Origin: Straminergon stramineum
Taxonomy: Eukaryota; Streptophyta; Bryopsida; Hypnales; Calliergonaceae
Length of the DNA stretch: 64,000 nt
Assembly (NCBI GenBank): GCA_963920665.1
Contig: OY987271.1
Span: 18,045,350-18,109,349, forward strand
Direction: 5' to 3'
Below the pieces are notes generated by a model, which was not told the DNA's origin, did no database searches, and was given only the letters and a program-made list of their open reading frames with translations. How positions within the stretch are numbered: the first letter of the stretch is position 1; every line of letters begins with the position of its first letter. The position numbers were made by a program, and so were the translations under genes. Positions 49,874 to 60,351 of the stretch are shown in pieces.

Positions 49874-50414
49874 TTAACCCCTAGAGGACTAAGGCATATT
49901 AAGGCTAATTTTGTCAAAAATTCCCACTTTTTAGGACAATGAAAAAAAATTTAAGAAAACATTCACCCATAAATTTTTTTATAGACTACTTCATGAATAT
50001 TTAGAAAAAATTTCAAAAACTTTGGCCACACATATTCAAAGACTATAGTATTTGAAGTTAGAAGAATTTTTTTTTACCCATGCGTAAAAGGGTCAATTGA
50101 CTTCAATTCCTCTTATGCTTTTTGTATGGTTATTTTTTTGACAATTGTATCCTATACCATGTTAATTATATACCTACTAAATTTTAGAAGTAGAGGAAGA
50201 ATTTTGCACACACTACCTTGTTGTCCAAAAAATTTTAGGCAAAGTAATTTTTTGTTTAGGCACCTGATTAGAAAAAAAATTTATTCTCACTAAGGGGTAC
50301 ATGTTCACACCTTGTATCAAAGTTTCATGAACATCCCACTGAAATTGACTTCATAGGTTCTAATTTGAGATTTCTTGTGTACATTGAATTGACACTTGGT
50401 TCTTTAGGGTTTAA
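49874..50414. mobile_element. piggyBac-like non-autonomous element (541 bp)
   Basis: The left end is TTAA-CCCCTAGAGGACTAAGG. The right end, reverse-complemented, is TTAA-ACCCTAAAGAACCAAG. The termini agree at most of the first 17 positions, and TTAA is intact at both sides. The interior is non-coding. Confidence 0.65.
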
Positions 50415-50483
50415 CCTTTTTTTGAGTTTCAATAATCAACCTTTCCACATCTATAAAACCACCTTTCCTTGCAATATTATTGC

Positions 50484-50802
50484 TTATATGGTCAATTTAA
50501 TTAAGATGGTAGCATTCTATGTGCCATATTTCAGAATGGACATCTAGAAAAGGTATAGATTCGTAGTATCTAGGATACATAGATTTTAGAAATCTAAAAT
50601 CAATACAGATTTCAAACCCTATGGTCTAAACTATCTATGATGTATCAAAATTTTAGACATCTATAACAAATATAGATTTCTAACATCTAGGACATATTTA
50701 GATTTTAGACTGCACGAATCTAAACCTTAGAAGTGCCAAAGTAGTAGAATGGCCGACCACTTTAATGGAATTCCACCATTTTAATGAAATTGACCATTTA
50801 TG
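50484..50802. mobile_element. Short inverted-repeat element (second MITE family), 319 bp
   Basis: The left end TTATATGGTCAATTTAATTA, running into AGATGGTAG, is mirrored at the right by CCACCATTTTAATGAAATTG followed by ACCATTTATG. The interior shares 'agtgccaaag' and 'tagatttcaaa/tagactgcacg' phrases with the copies at 27074 and 10398. It is located 70 bp beyond the preceding piggyBac-like element. Confidence 0.65.
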
Positions 50803-51847
50803 TATTTTTCATCCATAATTTTATTTGTTCATCCATTGCTTACCCTACAAGAAGGTCAGATTTGGCATAAATGAAGTCATTTATGTAAAAATACAACATG
50901 TCATCTTGTGAATGGTGTGAAGTGACGTGGACCCTTGAAAATATGACGTGGAAAATTCAATATCGGGAACTGAGTGCCGGTACGGTATGTACTTTGACCC
51001 ACGCCATTGAATCTCGACAAACGTAAATAACAGTTTTCCATATCTAGACATCGAAGGACAATCGGGCGGACAATACGGCATTACGACAGCCTTACGTAAT
51101 GAATTTCCTCACAACTTGCGCTTCTCTGACGAATTCAGGATTCTAAAGCACGCTTACAACTCTCCGAGAGCATTACGAGAGAAGAGTGAAGATGGCGAGA
51201 GTAATTTCCATATCTGAGTGAAGAGATTGAATGACCCATCAACAGACAATCGATCCTTTACTCTCACTATACCCAACAAATCGTGGGACAAGGGTTAAGG
51301 TCTGTCAGCAGACAATCGATCTTCTTCATATGTATGTGGTGCTGATGATTGCGTTGTCGTCAAGCACAACACTGTTTCAATTAATAAGTTATTGCTAACG
51401 TAATCTTCATGCCACAGCCATCATCTTGTACGTGATCGTATTACTTGTATATTAAATTACCAGCCAGGGATCGAATCTGCTGTGAAATTCTGTAACTAGA
51501 TCGATCAGAAGCCAGAGGGTCAGCTATAGCAGCTAGTCAAAGATTCTTCGCTGTTGGAGTGCTGAACGCTTGAACGGCCCTGTTGCGATCTTAGGGATAG
51601 GCTCTCACAACAACCGAGCTGAGATTCGCTTTTTTTCCGTTCGCAGGGATTTGTTGAGCTTGTAGGACTTGTCCTTTTTCTAGAATTCGACCGACGGCCA
51701 TAGAATCTTGCTGGGTTAGATTGAAGGATTGGTTTTAATGTTTAGGTTTTGACGAATTTCTTGTTGGTGGGGCTTGTTTTGAATCTGAGTTTGAATGACG
51801 CTGCAGGATTGTTAGACTCTTTTTCTAAGGATTTACCAAAAAGAGTG
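50803..51847 (+). promoter_or_regulatory. Promoter and 5' leader region of the plus-strand C2 gene
   Basis: From about 50880 composition shifts to a CpG-containing, gene-like sequence. CAGACAATCGATC occurs twice, at about 51243 and 51309, as a direct repeat. The minus-strand frame at 51081-50881 has no paralogue or domain and is treated as chance. The exact transcription start is not determinable. Confidence 0.4.
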
Positions 51848-53914
51848 ATGGCGTACTCTTATGGAGGTCCAAGTATACAGGGCCAAACGCTTGAATTGCA
51901 TGGTAAGTGTTGCGGACATAACGCATTTGTCTCCGAATTAATCTTACTTTCCCTACTTTTGAATTCGTTGAACAGTTTGGTGAGATTTGTTAACAATTTG
52001 TTGGTCTGTGTTGATTTGACAGTCGTGGGTTGTTACAACTTATCCGACAAGGAGTGGTTTAGCAGACAAGATCCTTATGTGGTTATTGAATATTCCGGTC
52101 AGAAATTTCGCACCCGGACAGATACAGGTTAGAAAGAGCTCCGGTACTCGTCTTTTACTCTGTGGATGTGTGTTGGATGCATAGCCTGAAGATGGAAGAG
52201 ACAGAGTTTACTCGGCTATGGCTTTTTTCTTAGGGTCATGTGAATTCATGGAGATTCGTAACCCGGAATTTGGATTGGCGCTGCTGCAGATGGAGGAAAG
52301 AACCCATCGTTCAACGAAACGTTCAAGATTGCGCTGATCGAGGGTCTTCGCGAAATCAATGCCAATGTGTGGAACAGTAATACCATCGAGCGTGATGACT
52401 ACATTGGTAGCGCCAAGTACGTGCTTGTTGCCATGGACTCATGTGATCAAGTATTGGGATTAGGGTTAGGGTTTGGTTTCGGAGGTTTACCCCCGCATGT
52501 TTATTCTCATGTTTTTTCACTCATTTTGCCCATAAACTTTGCATTTTTGATTATAGAGTATATGAAAATGAACTACCTAAACCTATTTGTGAAAGCAATG
52601 CATAGTGTGTTGTCTTAAAACTACTTGTTGAACTGGTTTTCACTTTTCCAACTTCAGATGATATCGGTAGTGCAAGTTTAGAACTAGATAATGTGTATTT
52701 TCATGAATGAAACATGAATTTGACGCATTCCAAGGAATTAAAATTATTTTTTGTGTCAAATTTCATGAATTTTGAAAGTAGTCAAAGATCGTTGACTTCT
52801 TTACCGCCTATCACTAAGATTGTCATATCTTTTGCTATTCAACTCCGAATCGAAAATTTAATTTCCAGTTGCTCTCAAGAGAAAATCCGCTTTCATTTAT
52901 TTCTTTTTAACTCAAAGTGTTTTCAGAAATCCAGTTTGAGCTTCTTGGACTTCATGGGGGTAACTAGTGTGCTATCTTTTTCTTTGAATTGCAGGATTCT
53001 ATTGAACAAGGTGATTGACACGGGATATGATGACACCCAGTGGCCATTGTCGAATTCTAGATCAGGAAAATCGTCGGGAAGTTTGAAGTTGATTATGCAT
53101 TATTCCGGAAGTGCTAAAACTGTAAGTTTGTGACTTGTGGTTTCAAATAGTGTGAATTCCGTCCCTCACTACTCGGGAGAGTGGTAACTTAAGCCTAAAC
53201 AATCCGAAGGCCTGCCAGTGTGGACGTCTAAGCATTCAACCCTTGTTGCATCTAGTTTAAAATTTTCAACCCTTGGATCTGACTGGTCTAAGTATCAGTA
53301 TTTAGTTTTCCGTTATATGACCGTTGAAGCTTTAGAAGAAGACCGTGAAATCATTGAGGTGCACTCAAACTTGTTAACCTTGGGAGACAACGTTTTCACT
53401 ATGACATAGTTGGAATGCGTGACAAATGGCTACAGGCAAACGACAGTGAAGCAAGTGTGTAGAATATTCTAGAAATGTCATCTTAGAGAAAGTCATAATC
53501 AATAGGTTTGCGTGTAGTTACCTGACATCCATTTGTCTCCATGGTGTGCAGAAACCCGGTAAATTTGAAGGAAGCTCATACTCGCAGGCATCCCCCAGCA
53601 TGAACTATGGACAACCAGCTCCAGCTTACGGACAGTCTGCAGTTCCAGCTTATGGTCAATACCCTCCGCAGCAATCCGTAATGCCATACCCACCTCCTGC
53701 AGGATATGGTCCTCCCCCGATGGCAGCACAGGCTTACAAGCCCATGTACCCAGCTCCAGCGCCTCCGACAACTGCATATCCCCCTCCATCTCCTGCTCAG
53801 CCTCCTTTCTATCCTCAAGCTTCCACTCCTCCATATGGCTCCGTTCCTCCTACATACCCGCCTCCCCCTGGCTACCCTCCTGCTGGGGGGTATCCTCAAT
53901 ACAGACCGTATTAG
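51848..53914 (+). CDS. C2-domain protein with Pro/Tyr-rich tail, 258 aa (paralogue)
   Basis: Exons are 51848-51902, 52023-52127, 52290-52416, 52995-53121 and 53552-53914, joined with consistent phase into 777 nt. The C2 domain (about residues 12-136) is almost the same as in the 45762-47286 gene: SDKEWFSRQDPYVVIEYSGQ, KNPSFNETF, ERDDYIG and LLNKVIDTGYDDTQW are all shared. The family role is Ca2+-dependent membrane binding. The tail (about 142-258) is also PxYG/YPPP-rich but much less conserved, with an added GKFEGSSYSQ insertion and different repeat order. An additional 120-bp intron (51903-52022) splits exon 1 after LELH; the other copy is continuous there. The repeat-laden 4.6 kb between the two start codons holds separate CpG-rich leaders, so independent promoters are likely. 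Confidence 0.92.
52460..52474 (+). promoter_or_regulatory. Telo-box motif in a C2 gene intron
   Basis: TTAGGGTTAGGGTTT lies about 43 bases inside the intron 52417-52994, at nearly the same place as the telo-box cluster in the equivalent intron of the minus-strand paralogue. Confidence 0.45.
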
Positions 53915-55959
53915 CATGAAGACATGGTTTTGCATGGACCAGTTTACAGTGTAGATCAGCTGGACTTATAAGGTAGAGGCTCCATTAACCATACAATACA
54001 TTAGAGGCTCTATGACCATACGGGAGAGCTTTGATTTGTGTTAAATATGAAAATACTGAATCTTGTGACATTCAGTTTTTTTTAAATTGATTTTTAGCTT
54101 AAAATTAAATAAATGTACTAAACTTTAGATGTTGCAAGTTTCTAGATTGTTGTAGGGAAAGGTTCAAAGCCCACTTGTATGGTAAATGGAGACTTTACAT
54201 TGGATGAGAACTGTGATTTACGAGAGACGAATGGAGGAGTGCAGTGTGACCGTCTCGCTGCGGTAAAATTCAAGGAGGTGAAACCTTGAAGAATGTTCTG
54301 TAGGATGCAATGTGAAGCTGGTGTGGCTGCTTCAAGCGTCAATATCCTGGATTGTGTAGTTTGAGCGACGTTTATCTCTCCTGCTTACTGCCGTCAGGTT
54401 GGATTGGGAATCAAGGCTTCTCTCTTAAACGAGTGCACATTCTTCGACAGATTTAGCTAGTTTTGGATGTGTCTCCAGATTGTAATTTCATCGACGGATA
54501 TGGTTCGTTTGTAAAGTGAATGTATTATTATCTGATGACTTCATTTTTATTCTGAAATAATCTGCACTTCGGCTCTCGTCATTTGCTTGTGAATTATGTT
54601 ACAGAGTGTTCACCATTATGAATCAAGAGATTGAATGTCAGCTTCATTTTTGCCGGCTCTTATGCTTAGGCGTGTGCGGGAAGCTTTGTCTGCTTCACTT
54701 TGCACTATTCCCAGCTGGTACTGGGTATAGTTCTATTATGCTAAATTGTATAGAAGCAGAAGGCCTTGCCCTTCACAATCTTACGTTCAAATACATCACT
54801 GGGAGCAACTCTCAAGAAGCGAAGTATATCAGCGGCGAGCACATTTCTTCTTTTCATACTAGGGTTTAGCTGCCTGAACAACGCCATCATGTATGCGTTT
54901 TCTCTGTTTGACGAACTGAAAGAGTGCTTCTCATGAAGCATTTAAGTTTCTTGTTATGTCTCTCGCTCATGCACTGTTTCTCTCTTCCTTTGTGATAGTG
55001 GTACTAGGGCTGCGTGACTGCGTCTTTGAATTTCCGATTGGACTGATGCATTTATGTCGCCAGCATGTCTGAAAGGCAACTAATTGGAAACACGTAACGT
55101 TGGAAATCAGTTACGGTACTCAATTTTTAGCCCTTTGGCAGGGGATGCCAGAATGTGCGGCTTTGATTCCTCCCATGGTGGTGGTCCCCGTCGACTCCTC
55201 GAGTGCTGATGAAAGCTCCTCTGTAGTCATCCACTCATGCACTTCCGAGTTTACTTGTAATCAGTGCTTTCAAATGTCAAACGATTGTACACGAATTTGC
55301 CTGCAGCAACTTAGTAGCGTAACATTCAACTCTGTAGGCTATGGCTCGTGCTCAAAGTTGTGGGTGCTTCCATTGCCCTTTAAAATGATTCTACCTCCGG
55401 TGCGCCACTGTAGCAATAATTCTATGAAGGCTTGGTTCTGAATGTTAATCGATTGTACACGCGCTTGCCTGCAGCTACTTTAGACTGTAACATTCAACTC
55501 TGTTGGCTATGGCTGGAGCTCAAACTTGTGCTTGCTTTCTCCTTCAAGGTATTACGCATCTCTTTCTTGCATTTCTCCCTTTTCCCTCTAAGAATCAAAC
55601 CGTCGGTGCATCACTGTAGCAATAATTCCATGAAGGTTTGACTCTCTCAAGATCTTTGCTCGACGTCTTTGCTCGACGTCTTCCCGTCCATAGTGTCGAT
55701 GTTCTCTCCTTTGATTGAGCTCCCTTCGTTGCAGATTTATGAATTGGCATACTATCGAGCGAGCTCCATATTGTCGAGGAGTGGAAATACAGCGACATTT
55801 CTTCATCTGCAGGCCGGCGTCGCAATCATAAGCATATTGTGGAATCCGTGGCGCTGATGGCAATGTCCATTGGTTGCGCTGCTAGTGCTGCTGCATCTTT
55901 GTGTTGTATCGTTTAGGTTTTTGTGTTGAGCTGCAGTTTAGGGTAACAATGTTGAATCA
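53915..55959 (+). other. 3' UTR of C2 gene, then 5' region of the GT14 gene with a tandem duplication
   Basis: There is no convincing protein gene. The first few hundred bases are the likely 3' UTR of the C2 gene. About 55275-55440 and 55442-55640 are tandem copies. Both contain 'cgattgtacacg', 'cttgcctgcagc', 'taacattcaactctgt' and 'cactgtagcaataattc', followed by 'atgaagg'. Composition is gene-like and rich in short ATG frames, so this may be a long transcribed leader of the GT14 gene. Confidence 0.45.
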
Positions 55960-58900
55960 ATGGAGTATTCAAACAACCACGAGCGCAAGAGCCGTTCAAA
56001 TCGCGTGACGGATGCCCCGCCATGGACAGCGTCCCCAAATGCTGAAGTCCCGTTGGTAACCACAAACCTCACCAACGTCGTTTCTGCGTCAAATCTGGGT
56101 CGGAAGTTTGCAACCATGAAGTCATCTTCTCAAAAAGATTGGGTACGTTACGCGATGGAGGCTTTGAAGAAGGTGCCCTTGACGTTTGCAAAGATAGAGC
56201 GCAAGTGGCTGTTACCTCTCTTGGCCAGTACCCTCATCTCCGTCGTCTTCCTCTTGCTCGTCACTTTCAGTGTAAAATCTTCCAACCCGAGAAGCACATC
56301 GATCATTCCCGTTGCCCATGCTCTTGACATTGTTGTGGAGGATCCTGCATCCGAGTTACCGCCCCCTCCGAGACTGGCTTACTTGATTTCTGGGACGAAA
56401 GGGGACGGGGAACGAATGCAGCGGACGTTGCAAGCGTTGTATCACCCAAGAAATTACTACTTGCTGCATCTGGACCTGGAAGCTCCCGCGAGAGAGCGCT
56501 TGGACTTGGCAAGGTATGTGAAGAGTGAGGTCGTATTTGGGGAGAATGGGAATGTGTTTGTGGTGGGGAGAGCTAATTTGGTCACGTATCGAGGTCCGAC
56601 CATGATTGCGGCGACTCTACATGGGGCTGCAATTTTGCTGAAGAAAGCCAAGGATTGGGACTGGTTCATCAATTTGAGTGCGGCCGATTATCCCCTTGTA
56701 ACGCAAGATGGTACGTTTGCATTTCTGATGTAGGACCTAGGCTAGAATTTGTGGTAGATGAGTTTTTGCTTTAGGTTGTGGCTATGTTTGCATTGCTTTG
56801 GTGTCCAATATTTGCAGGTATAATGATCATTTATCAGCAGAAGTCCTTATCATTGTGTTAGAGAGTGCGAATGTAACGTAGAGGATAGTCTTTGCACTCT
56901 TTAAGCAGTTTATCCGACTTGGAAATTTGAAGTGTGATTCTTGGAGGATCACTATTTAGCTGTAAAGGGATCTCATTAGTTTGGTCCGAGAGACAAATTT
57001 TTCTTGAGACCTAATTCTTCTCACTCAATGTACGATGATTTCTCATGCAATCATTCAATGGGGGGCTGTAGACGAATCCATTTCCATTCAACCTAAACAC
57101 ATTATTGAACCTAGCTTATTATAATACTTTATTAGTTCTTATTTGGAGGCCTAAACCGCTTGCGAAGTGAAGACCAACCAAGTGTATTGGAAGAGATGAA
57201 TTGCTGTTGAAAACAGGTATCAGACGGGGTCAGATGGGATCAGATCTTTAACAATTTTAGTTTCCAGACATCTACTTTAGCTTCATATCGAACTTTGCAC
57301 CAGCTTGGTATGTCGTATCAAGCATAAGGCTAATGAAACACACTTGCTATGATTGCAGATCTTCTTCACGTCTTTTCTTACTTGCCGAGAGATCTCAATT
57401 TTATTGAGCATACTAGCGACATTGGCTGGAAAGAGTACGTGAAGGTTACTTGTTAGTAATACATTGGATCTGGAAGCTAGATATATTATATAAGTTATGT
57501 TGTAGTTCTAGTTCTCGGCGTTGAATTTTTACTCCGTCGTTAGGAATGGCCACCCCTTCAAGGGACAAGTCAATATGGAGAATGCGATGTTCGATGTCAT
57601 AGTTCTCTGTAAAGATCGATTGTTAAGTAGTATTGTTAATCAATCACTATTGGTTGGTATCATGGCCAGGTTCCAGAGAGCGAAACCGATCATTATTGAT
57701 CCTGGGTTGTCTCAGAACAAGAAAACCGACATTTTTTGGGCAACACAGAGACGAACTGTGCCAACCGCATTTCGATTGTTCACAGGTGCATATTTATCCT
57801 CACTTCTAGAAGAATCTTTCTAAATCTTGAACGGAATCATGTGCTATGTATGTAAATCGAATCCGGATTTTGTTGTGGAAAATAGTACATGTTGACCCAC
57901 GCAAGACATTGGTGAAGGATGTACTTTTACCTCCCCTAAGGCTCCCTAGCATTTGGTTTCCCTAGCATTATCTCAATGAGGACGATACAGGTGAAGAAAT
58001 CAGATCTTGAGAAACTGAGTGGCAGTACTCAAACCTTACAAAGAGGAGTAGTTATGTCCTACATCGTAGCTCCTCCTCTCAAATTTATGCCTCGGTACTT
58101 GTAGAATTTAAGGCCTCATTAAGATCATGTACTATTTCAGGGAATGCAATTTCGAGTAGTCTTAGGAAATAAATTCATACCGAGTCTTGGGGTGAGGTCA
58201 GTACAGTAGCTTGTAACCCTCCTCCAAAACGGAATTACTGAACATAATTCCAAACAACTAAGAAGCCTTATCTCCACGTGTTTCCACCTCACTGTACTTC
58301 TTTACATCTCCCAGTGACACTTGAACTATTACCTCACTAGGAATGTAATGCTCCTACCCCCAAGTTCTTGAGAAAGTCAGATGTTCTGAAAGCGAAGTAC
58401 TAGAGGTTATGAGCTTGTTCATAGCAAATCAGAAGAAACATCCATCGATACAGAACCAGATTAGAATAACGTTCTGGTACGGCATAGCCAGCCTCAACCC
58501 TTGTTTTATGCCCGAAATTTTATATCATCCTCAAAGGATGAGTTGGGTTTTTGATTTCCCATGGCATTTTGAATTAATTTCCGACAGTTCTCCTTGTAAC
58601 AGGCTCCGCATGGTTTGCACTGACCCGCTCCTTCATGGAGTATTGCACCGTGGGTTGGGAGAATCTCCCCAGGACATTACTCATGTACTACACGAATTTC
58701 GTGTCCTCTCCCGAGGGCTACTTCCACACAGTCCTCTGCAACAGCCAGGAGTTTCGAAACACGACTGTGAATCACGACCTGCACTACATCAAGTGGGACA
58801 GCCCACCGAAACAACACCCCCATTCTCTGACCCTCATCGACATGGAAAACATGACAATTAGCGGGGCAGCGTTTGCCCGCAAGTTTGCCATTGGGGACGC

Positions 58901-59123
58901 AGTGCTGGACAGAATTGATGAGACTTTGTTGAGCAAGAAGAAATATGGTCGATTCACTCCAGGGGGCTGGTGTATTGGGAGCAGGATGGGAAGTGATCCC
59001 TGTGATTTGAGGGGAGACTCTAGCCTGCTGCGACCTGGCCCAGGGGCTCGAAGGTTTGAAGATCTTGTAATTCGCTTGCTGGCTCCGGAGTCTTTCCGCT
59101 CTCGGCAGTGTGTGAGTGTTTGA
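55960..59123 (+). CDS. GT14-family glycosyltransferase (GlcAT14/BGGP-like), 487 aa
   Basis: Plant GT14 enzymes of this type are Golgi type II membrane proteins; characterised members add glucuronic acid to arabinogalactan side chains. Exons are 55960-56710, 57359-57434, 57670-57785 and 58603-59123, giving 1464 nt with consistent phases. An unusually long 80-residue N-terminal cytosolic part precedes a membrane anchor at about 83-105 (LLPLLASTLISVVFLLLVTF). The catalytic domain begins at about 139 (LAYLISGTKGDGERMQRTLQ) and includes WDWFINLSAADYPLVTQDD, HTSDIGWKEFQRAKPIIID, DIFWATQRR, and LFTGSAWFALTRSFMEYC. The C-terminal part has the family's GGWCIGSRMGSDPCD block, ending RSRQCVSV. The second exon's donor GTACGT was chosen because it restores the family's WKEFQRAKP across the junction. 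It is convergent with the membrane-protein gene ending at 60352. Confidence 0.92.
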
Positions 59124-60351
59124 GTGGTGGAGAATGCTCTCAAATTGTTAGCACCGTCATTTTGCAACTCTAGGAGAGACCTCTTGGTAGTACCTAGTCT
59201 CTTTGCTCAACTTTCAGTAATCAATTTTCTTTTTGACTGTTTGCCTGTCGCTTAGAAGTCAGGGTAACATTTTGGTACTCACATTTCATGGGTACATAGA
59301 AGAAGAAGAATTAAAACCAAAATGGATTGGTTCAGTCGAGGCTAAGGCCTGTTTCCGTATTGAAGCGGGCCGGTGGCCAATAGTTTCATCAAAAAATTAA
59401 ACCTTACTTGCACACACTTGATGCTATCACTGGTATTCACTAGGAAATAGCTCATTCTCCCTTATAATACCCATCAAGCTTCTACCTGTCAAGCTGTGAT
59501 CTAAAATTCGAACCTCACTTGCGTCTGTCAGTGAGCATGTTCATTATGCACGATATATAGTTGTATGCATTTGAAGTTACAACTAGAGTACAGATGGGGA
59601 ATCGCTAATGCAGTAGGTAGAAGCGGACTAACTATGATTTCAATAAAGTGTCCTTGGTAATGTCATGTGCACTCAGGAGCGCTCGTAGTGTAACTGATTT
59701 CCCCACAAGGTTGAAGTGCCAAGGGATCGAAACACAAGGAACCTATCTCTATGACGGTCACAGGCCATTCAATCGAGTAACCAGAGAGCAATGAAAGTGA
59801 AATTCAATAACTAGTGAGGCTGAATTCATGTGCATCTAATATTAGTAATGTTTGCCGTGAAGTTGAAGCTCATGCTTCAGTGTACTTGCCAGTGTGACTC
59901 ACTACAGTATTGATGCCAATATGGATCCCCGAAAAGAATTGAATGTTAATGTATAGCTACCCCCAATTGAAGGAAAAATATGCGTAGGTAGTCACCAGGT
60001 CCATCGTGAAACTGAGTCTCTTGTCCACTCTAAAAATTGCAGACCCACCGGTACTGTCATGGTGGTTGTCGATGGCGACGTGATCACATCCAATTTTGTT
60101 GCACTTCAAGGGCTAATGTGCAAATTCTGAAATAATCTTACACTTGTTAGGTGTGTCGAGCCGCCGAATCGATTCACCAAATCTCCATCACCTTGTACTG
60201 TACATCGAAGTTTCTTTGTACGTGCACAATGACGGCGTGGAGTGGCATGAGTCAGGTGCGGAGTCGGATTGTGCTTGAATTACTTGATGCTGAATTTTTC
60301 AGCCAACGAGCTCTTCAAAAATTGGATTATACTGTCACACGATGGAAGTGT
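59124..60351. other. 3' regions between two convergent genes
   Basis: This holds the 3' flanks of the GT14 gene (from the left) and the large membrane-protein gene (from the right). Open frames such as 60151-60504 and 60269-60685 (plus) run into the antisense of the terminal membrane-gene exon and are not considered genes. No repeat is recognised. Confidence 0.45.

Noticed and set aside
53499..53935. Minus-strand frames of 111-119 codons opposite the C2 tail exon
   Set aside because: These are antisense shadows of the Pro-rich repeat coding strand. The plus-strand frame has paralogue and splice support.
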